Shown: positions 29,029 through 33,021 of the stretch, piece by piece
Layout of the letters: each line of letters opens with the position of its first letter
Numbering within the stretch: the stretch's first letter is position 1
NCBI GenBank assembly: GCA_031428975.1
Contig: JANOYR010000061.1
Span: 1 to 33,021, forward strand
Length of the DNA: 33,021 nucleotides
Source: JAAFIP01 sp031428975
GTDB taxonomy: Bacteria > Pseudomonadota > Gammaproteobacteria > Burkholderiales > Burkholderiaceae_C
Reading direction: 5' to 3'
The notes under the pieces: model-generated
What the model was told of the DNA's origin: nothing
The model's input: only the letters and a program-made list of their open reading frames with translations
Databases searched by the model: none
Program-made: the position numbers and the translations under genes

Positions 29029-30954
29029 ATGGCGACTCAATTAAACATTCCTGCAAATTTCATAGCCAAATTCGATGCTTCATTTTTGGCCGCCCTTGCT
29101 ACCAATTTTCAATCCTACAAAATTGATGATCAAGGGCACTCAACTTATGCACTTTTGGTTGAACTCGAAACCAAATTTGAAACCATTTTTACCACGGCAT
29201 TACTGGCTACAATTAATTGCCGCGCACTGAAAATCGTTAGCTCACCATCTAGTAATTTTAGTTACTACTCTGTAGATGTTGATGCCATAGGCTTGTTGTT
29301 GATTGCGACTATGGATTTTGTGTGCAGAATTCAGCTTTGCGCGCTTTTGAAGCCTTTGCGCAATGACAGCAAAATACGCGCTAAAAGCTGTTTTGGTGAT
29401 AGCGGTATCCTTGATATACCTAAGTCAGACGAAACCCATATCGTGGCATTGATTGACCACGGGTGCCCGTTTGCACACACTGCATTCCGTTCAATTGACA
29501 AAAAGTCGCTGCGCTTTTTGTCAATATGGGATCAAGACAATGCGCCAGAATTTCCAAAAAATGAGGGCTTCACCCCCCGAGATATTGGTTACGGTCGCGC
29601 CCTTACGCGCGATAATTTACAAGACTTCGTAGACCAAGCAACTGCTCATGGAATTACCAATGAAGAGCTGTGCTATGAATATGCAGCCTATAAAGCCCTG
29701 ACACCTAGATGGACGCATGGTGCTGCGGCTCTAGGGCTGTTAGCCGCTAACGATGTATCACCAAGCCTAAGAAATACGGGCTCTGATTCTGAGCCCGGCA
29801 GCAACGAGAGCGATCAGATACAAAATGCGGATATTGTTTTTGTGCAGCTACCGCGAGGCATTCCACTAGCACCAGTAGCTGGCGCAACTGATCGCAGTCT
29901 TTTGGATGGCCTAGCTTATGTATTAGCCAGCGCGGGCAGCAAAACAAAACTAATCACCACTGTAATTGACTACGGCAGCTACATGGGTCCGCATGACGGA
30001 TCAAGCATTTTTGAAAAAGCAGTGGATGCATTGGTGGATTCTGCAGCGGAAAGAAAAATCAAGTTCAACGTCGTATTTGCCAGTGGTAATGGCTACAACA
30101 AAGGAATACATGCGCGCATCAACGATCAAGCAACCGCAGGAAATGTGCACAGAGTTGACTGGTGGCTCCCCCCTGAAAATGACTGCTCTAATTTTGTTGA
30201 CATTTGGCTGAATAAGCAAACCGACGCATTTACATTCGCAGTTACGTCACCGACTGGTATAGCGACTAAGGTGCAATGCTCGGCTAATGCCACCGGTGCT
30301 GCTACTTATCAAAACCTCACGAAAACTCTAACTATCGTGGTGAAACCACAAGGTGAGCAGGTTCAGATATTTATGCAAGCGGCAGCAACTCGATTTTGCA
30401 TGGGCTTAGATGCTGCGCCATCCGGGCGGTGGGGATTGAGCTTTGAGTTCGACAAAGCTTTGGTTGGAAATGTTGAGCTGTACACCACTTGGGGCGGCAG
30501 AAACGCTGGTTTTCCACGTCGGCTGATGCCCAGTAAATTTTTGAAAGCACTAGGCTCAGCCTCGGCCAGCGTTGAGGTAACTGGTGACGGTAGTTTGATA
30601 GGCTCTGCTTGTGGTGATAAAGCCTTTTGTGTTGGCGGTTATCAAAAATGGGGATATAAATCGCAAGCAAAATACTCAGGAGCTGGGGCGGCGCGTGGTG
30701 GACACCGCAGCACCAGAGGAAATGACGTACTTGCCACATGCGAAGAATCCCCCAGCTTGTTGGGCGTGCAATGCATTGGCACTCGCAGTGCCTTAACCGT
30801 GCGGGTCAATGGCACCAGCGTTTCCGCACCTCAAGTGGGCAGAATACTAGCCGGTGGCCGAGCTTTGCCAAATCCTCCTGTAATTGGGAGGCCAATTCGA
30901 AAACCAAGCCTGGTTGCTGAAGTGCATATCGAATATAGTGAAGCACGGCTTTGA
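29029..30954 (+). CDS. Subtilisin-like (S8) serine protease without signal peptide
   Basis: The 641-residue protein has the full subtilase catalytic set: D143 in HIVALIDHGCPFAHTAF, H230 in RWTHGAAALGLLA, the oxyanion N354 in VVFASGNGYNKG and S597 in VNGTSVSAPQVGRIL. The 320-residue spacing between the Asn-containing strand region and the serine includes an extra beta-rich domain (about 370-520). No signal peptide is present, and the first 120 residues are unlike an I9 prodomain, so it is probably intracellular. GGGGG ends 6 bases before the ATG. It lies 54 bases after the PAP2-like gene and is the last gene of the three-gene set. A target protein cannot be inferred. Confidence 0.85.
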   Translation: MATQLNIPANFIAKFDASFLAALATNFQSYKIDDQGHSTYALLVELETKFETIFTTALLATINCRALKIVSSPSSNFSYYSVDVDAIGLLLIATMDFVCRIQLCALLKPLRNDSKIRAKSCFGDSGILDIPKSDETHIVALIDHGCPFAHTAFRSIDKKSLRFLSIWDQDNAPEFPKNEGFTPRDIGYGRALTRDNLQDFVDQATAHGITNEELCYEYAAYKALTPRWTHGAAALGLLAANDVSPSLRNTGSDSEPGSNESDQIQNADIVFVQLPRGIPLAPVAGATDRSLLDGLAYVLASAGSKTKLITTVIDYGSYMGPHDGSSIFEKAVDALVDSAAERKIKFNVVFASGNGYNKGIHARINDQATAGNVHRVDWWLPPENDCSNFVDIWLNKQTDAFTFAVTSPTGIATKVQCSANATGAATYQNLTKTLTIVVKPQGEQVQIFMQAAATRFCMGLDAAPSGRWGLSFEFDKALVGNVELYTTWGGRNAGFPRRLMPSKFLKALGSASASVEVTGDGSLIGSACGDKAFCVGGYQKWGYKSQAKYSGAGAARGGHRSTRGNDVLATCEESPSLLGVQCIGTRSALTVRVNGTSVSAPQVGRILAGGRALPNPPVIGRPIRKPSLVAEVHIEYSEARL

Positions 30955-31166
30955 GTCTCGCTGTACTTGCCAGCCGCCCGCAACGAGTTTGTCGAATTTT
31001 GAATGGGCGAAAGCCTCCTAGACAATTTGCGGCAGTTTAGGGACTTAATCCGCAAACAAAGGATCGCTTTGCAGCCGGGCAGTGATGGTTTATTTGAAAT
31101 CGCGTGAGTGGCATGGCATGCATCCTAAGTTGGTTTATTGGTGCTCTAAATAGCCGGTCTTTGCAA
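30955..31166 (+). other. Non-coding gap with possible gene remnant
   Basis: The 212 bases between the convergent subtilase and senA genes contain a 34-codon frame (ATG 31003 to TGA 31107). It is preceded in the same frame, beyond one TGA, by a protein-like run (LYLPAARNEFVEF). Together they read like part of one lost protein, possibly an ATPase since LYLPAxR occurs in some AAA proteins; this is weak. No terminator hairpin is visible for either flanking gene. Confidence 0.3.
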
Positions 31167-32432
31167 TCAAACCCCACAACTCCTAAACCCCGCATAAATA
31201 TCAGTGCGATCAGGGGTGAAATAGTTGCGGTAGTGGGGGTGGCGCATGATGGCTAGGGTGGCGGGGCACGCGCCGCGCAGCACCATGCGGGTGTGAAACC
31301 AAGGCTGGGAGTAGTCTAGGTAGGGGTGGGGGGCAAAGCCTGGGTAGGGGGCAAACGGGGTGCTGGTCCATTCCCACACCTGGCCCCAGTGGAACTGCGC
31401 GGGGCTGTGGCTGGTGGCGGCGCATTCCCATTCGGCCTCTGTGGGCAGGCGTCTGCCGGCCCATGCGCACCAGTCGTTGGCGTCTTGCCAGCTGATGTGC
31501 ACGGCGGGGGCTTTCGGGTTTAGCGGCTGCCATTGGCCGAAAACTTGGGTTTCAAAAGCTGGGCGCTCACCTCGCAGCGCCCTGCGCACATAGCGCGGCA
31601 GGGCGCGGCCTGTGGCTTCTATGAATGGCAGGTATTGCGTCCATGACACCGCCTGTGCATCGATTTCAAAAGCGCCCAGTTGCACGCTGTTTGCAGCTAA
31701 TTCGTTGTCAAACACGAAGCCTTGGGGGCTTGCCGGGCCCACAGCGCTTGCAGGGCCTGCGCCAAGTGTGTAAGTCTGCTTTTTTATAGCAATTTTGCCA
31801 GATGTCACCGTCAAATGGTCATATGCTGCTATTAAATTAGGACTAATATTAATACCCAACTCTTGCGCCATGTAGACAGCGGCCTCGGCGTGCATGGCTT
31901 CATGCAGCAACACCAAGCGGTAAAAATACAAATCAACATCGGTGCTACCCGCTTGGCTGAGGCATTGCAGGGTTTGGGTCAAATTTTGGGCTAAATACTG
32001 CTTGCAATCGGCGGCGGCTAGTAGTGGCAGATGCCAGCGGGTGCTGTGCTCTACTTTGCCAGAGTCATACAACTGGTCAGCTTGGGGCAAAACCGAGGCT
32101 AGCCGCGTGTGCGGCAGGCTCGCCGCACCCAGCGGGCGCTGCTGGTTGCGGCCTACAAAGTATTCTTGAAACCAGCCTACATGGCCCAGCTCCCACAGTG
32201 GGGGGTTGAGCGACTCAAGGCAGGGAACTTGTGCCATGCCTGCGTGCTCGTAGGCATCGTAGAGCGCCAGTGTTTGGCTGCGCACTTGGGGCAGCAATAC
32301 GGCCAGCTGCGCGGCACTGGCGTGGCGAGCGGCCTGTCCGGCGGCCCAAAAGGCGCTGGGCTCGTGTAAGCTTGGGGCTTTGCTGGCGACTGTAGGACTA
32401 ACGCCTGCTGTGCTGGTGTTGAAATTTTTCAA
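31167..32432 (-). CDS. senA: EgtB-family sulfoxide/selenoxide-type synthase, probable selenoneine synthase SenA
   Basis: EgtB-type enzymes use non-haem iron and O2 to join a thiol or selenol to hercynine. The 421-residue protein has an N-terminal DinB-like domain with three probable iron ligands, H84 in WELGHVGWFQEYF and H177/H181 in LLHEAMHAEAAVY. From about 235 it has an FGE-sulfatase domain (FVFDNELAANSVQLGAFEID, RRLPTEAEWECAA, VWEWTSTPFAPYPGF, YAGFRSC). The divergent neighbour is a SenB-type glycosyltransferase, which points to SenA rather than ergothioneine EgtB. Residues about 200-217 come from an in-frame dispersed repeat. The start is a TTG at 32432; the next Met is far inside. Confidence 0.78.
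   Translation of the reverse strand: MKNFNTSTAGVSPTVASKAPSLHEPSAFWAAGQAARHASAAQLAVLLPQVRSQTLALYDAYEHAGMAQVPCLESLNPPLWELGHVGWFQEYFVGRNQQRPLGAASLPHTRLASVLPQADQLYDSGKVEHSTRWHLPLLAAADCKQYLAQNLTQTLQCLSQAGSTDVDLYFYRLVLLHEAMHAEAAVYMAQELGINISPNLIAAYDHLTVTSGKIAIKKQTYTLGAGPASAVGPASPQGFVFDNELAANSVQLGAFEIDAQAVSWTQYLPFIEATGRALPRYVRRALRGERPAFETQVFGQWQPLNPKAPAVHISWQDANDWCAWAGRRLPTEAEWECAATSHSPAQFHWGQVWEWTSTPFAPYPGFAPHPYLDYSQPWFHTRMVLRGACPATLAIMRHPHYRNYFTPDRTDIYAGFRSCGV
31797..31832 (-). repeat. Dispersed 36-base element inside senA, in frame
   Basis: On the minus (coding) strand the copy reads ATAGCAGCA, TATGACCATTTGAC, GGTGACATCTGGC and is translated I-A-A-Y-D-H-L-T-V-T-S-G. It is followed by AAAATTGCTATAAAA, which with TTTAATAGCA at the other end forms imperfect terminal inverted repeats (TAGCA/TGCTA), suggesting a full element of about 55 bases. 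Confidence 0.85.
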
Positions 32433-32500
32433 TTTTTATCTTTTCATTGCACTATTTTCGTGCATTCGCGCTGGCATATGCCCGCGCAACTTGTATGGTC
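32433..32500. promoter_or_regulatory. Short divergent senA/senB promoter region
   Basis: Only 68 bases separate the TTG of senA from the ATG of senB, so the two opposite promoters must overlap or lie partly inside the genes. The left half is AT-rich (TTTTTATCTTTTCATTG). No clear operator palindrome is visible. TATGGTCATGAC at 32494-32505 resembles the core of the dispersed repeat but is too short to count. Confidence 0.45.
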
Positions 32501-33021
32501 ATGACAAAACCCCGCATTGTTATCGTCAGCCCCGCTTTGCAAGATGCCAACAATGGCAACTGGCAGACAGCGCGGCGCTGGCAAAAGTTCCTTACCGGGT
32601 CGCCAGCCTCTGGCGCGCCCACACCGCGCATTGTGCAGCACTGGCTTGGCGATTCGTCTGCCGAACAGTCGGACGAGGTGATGCTGGCCTTACACGCGCG
32701 ACGCAGCGCGGGCTCGGCAGCGGCTTGGCATGCGGCGCGTGGTGTGGCGATTGGCAGATCGATTGGGCAAGGCCAAGCAGTGCAAGCCAAGCATGGGCCA
32801 AGCCCTGCGCCCGGCCTGTGTGTGGTGCTTACCGGCACTGACCTGTACCGCGATATTCATACCGACGCGCAAGCGCAACACTCCATTGCCATCGCCCAAA
32901 AGCTGGTGGTGCTGCAAGAGCTGGGGGCGCAAGAGCTGCCTGCGGCGCTGCGCAGCAAAACCAGCGCTATTTTCCAGTCTACCAGCAGCCGCGCAGCCTA
33001 TGCCAAGGCCAGCAGCCACCT
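32501..33021 (+). CDS. senB: Probable selenosugar synthase SenB (TIGR04348-type glycosyltransferase), 5' part
   Basis: The gene runs off the right edge; 173 codons are visible. SenB links selenophosphate to UDP-N-acetyl-hexosamine to make the selenosugar that SenA then couples to hercynine. The start MTKPRIVIVSPALQDANNGN followed by WQTARRWQKFL is the glycosyltransferase-B N-terminus typical of this family. VMLALHARRSAGSAAAW and the strand VVLTGTDLYRDI are its most characteristic segments, with AQAQHSIAIAQKLVVLQELG after them. A stretch GVAIGRSIGQGQAVQAKHGP before VVLTGTD looks longer than I expect. An ATG at 32495 is an equally possible start. The third gene, senC (SelD-like), is not in the window. 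Confidence 0.8.
   Translation, partial: MTKPRIVIVSPALQDANNGNWQTARRWQKFLTGSPASGAPTPRIVQHWLGDSSAEQSDEVMLALHARRSAGSAAAWHAARGVAIGRSIGQGQAVQAKHGPSPAPGLCVVLTGTDLYRDIHTDAQAQHSIAIAQKLVVLQELGAQELPAALRSKTSAIFQSTSSRAAYAKASSH

Noticed and set aside
20447..31166. Prophage or integrative element
   Set aside because: No integrase, transposase, phage structural gene, tRNA or attachment repeat is visible in the accessory region.
32494..32505. TATGGTCATGAC at the senB start as a repeat copy
   Set aside because: Only about ten bases match and neither flank continues the pattern.
1..33021. CRISPR array, tRNA, rRNA or rRNA-derived segment
   Set aside because: No regularly spaced repeat with unique spacers and no RNA-gene signatures were found on reading either strand.

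Overview
The window reads as a chromosome segment of a betaproteobacterium, order Burkholderiales, most likely family Comamonadaceae (Rhodoferax/Polaromonas/Variovorax-like). The evidence is the gene order gyrA - serC - pheA - tyrA - aroA/cmk - rpsA - ihfB - lapA - lapB - heptose kinase - hldD, the fusion of EPSP synthase to cytidylate kinase, and the stand-alone heptose kinase without its adenylyltransferase half. No rRNA, tRNA, CRISPR array, transposase or integrase is visible.

Left part (1 to 15.6 kb), core genome. The start of an ompA-like gene points left. Everything from gyrA to hldD then points right, mostly with overlapping or closely spaced genes: DNA gyrase A, a DUF2059 secreted protein, a secreted transglutaminase-like protein, SerC (serine), PheA and TyrA (phenylalanine/tyrosine), an AroA-Cmk fusion (chorismate plus CMP kinase), ribosomal protein S1, IHF beta, LapA and LapB (control of LPS synthesis), and the kinase and epimerase that make ADP-heptose for the LPS core. 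A very strong intrinsic-terminator-like hairpin lies inside the first codons of lapA.

Middle-left part (15.6 to 20.4 kb). A leftward phnD-phnC-phnE-phnE ABC transporter of the phosphonate/phosphite family stands back to back with a rightward egtD (histidine trimethylation to hercynine).

Accessory part (20.4 to 31.2 kb). This is a patchwork of toxin-antitoxin modules (PIN/RHH, a RelE-type toxin broken by one stop codon with its intact antitoxin, and VapBC), a truncated PhoD-like phosphatase, a PAS/LuxR regulator, a Crp/Fnr regulator, a minimal nucleotidyltransferase with a stub of a partner, and a three-gene set. That set is a class III nucleotide cyclase with a TPR tail, a PAP2/vanadium-haloperoxidase-like enzyme with a silk-like (Gly-Ala-Gly-Ser)9 N-terminus, and a leaderless subtilisin-like protease. 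I do not recognise this three-gene set as a described system.

Right edge (31.2 to 33 kb). A leftward EgtB-family enzyme and a rightward TIGR04348-type glycosyltransferase (cut by the window end) match the arrangement of SenA (selenoneine synthase) and SenB (selenosugar synthase). With EgtD supplying hercynine, this looks like a selenoneine pathway, with egtD now separated from senA/senB by about 10.7 kb of accessory DNA.

A dispersed element with a 36-base core (ATAGCA, 3 variable bases, TATGACCATATGAC, 2 variable bases, TGACAT and a short tail) occurs at least seven times. Two copies lie inside hldD and senA in the same reading frame and add the peptide L-I-A-x-x-D-H-(M/L)-T-V-T-S-G to two unrelated enzymes. 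Two further degenerate in-frame matches may lie in lapA and the LuxR-type regulator.
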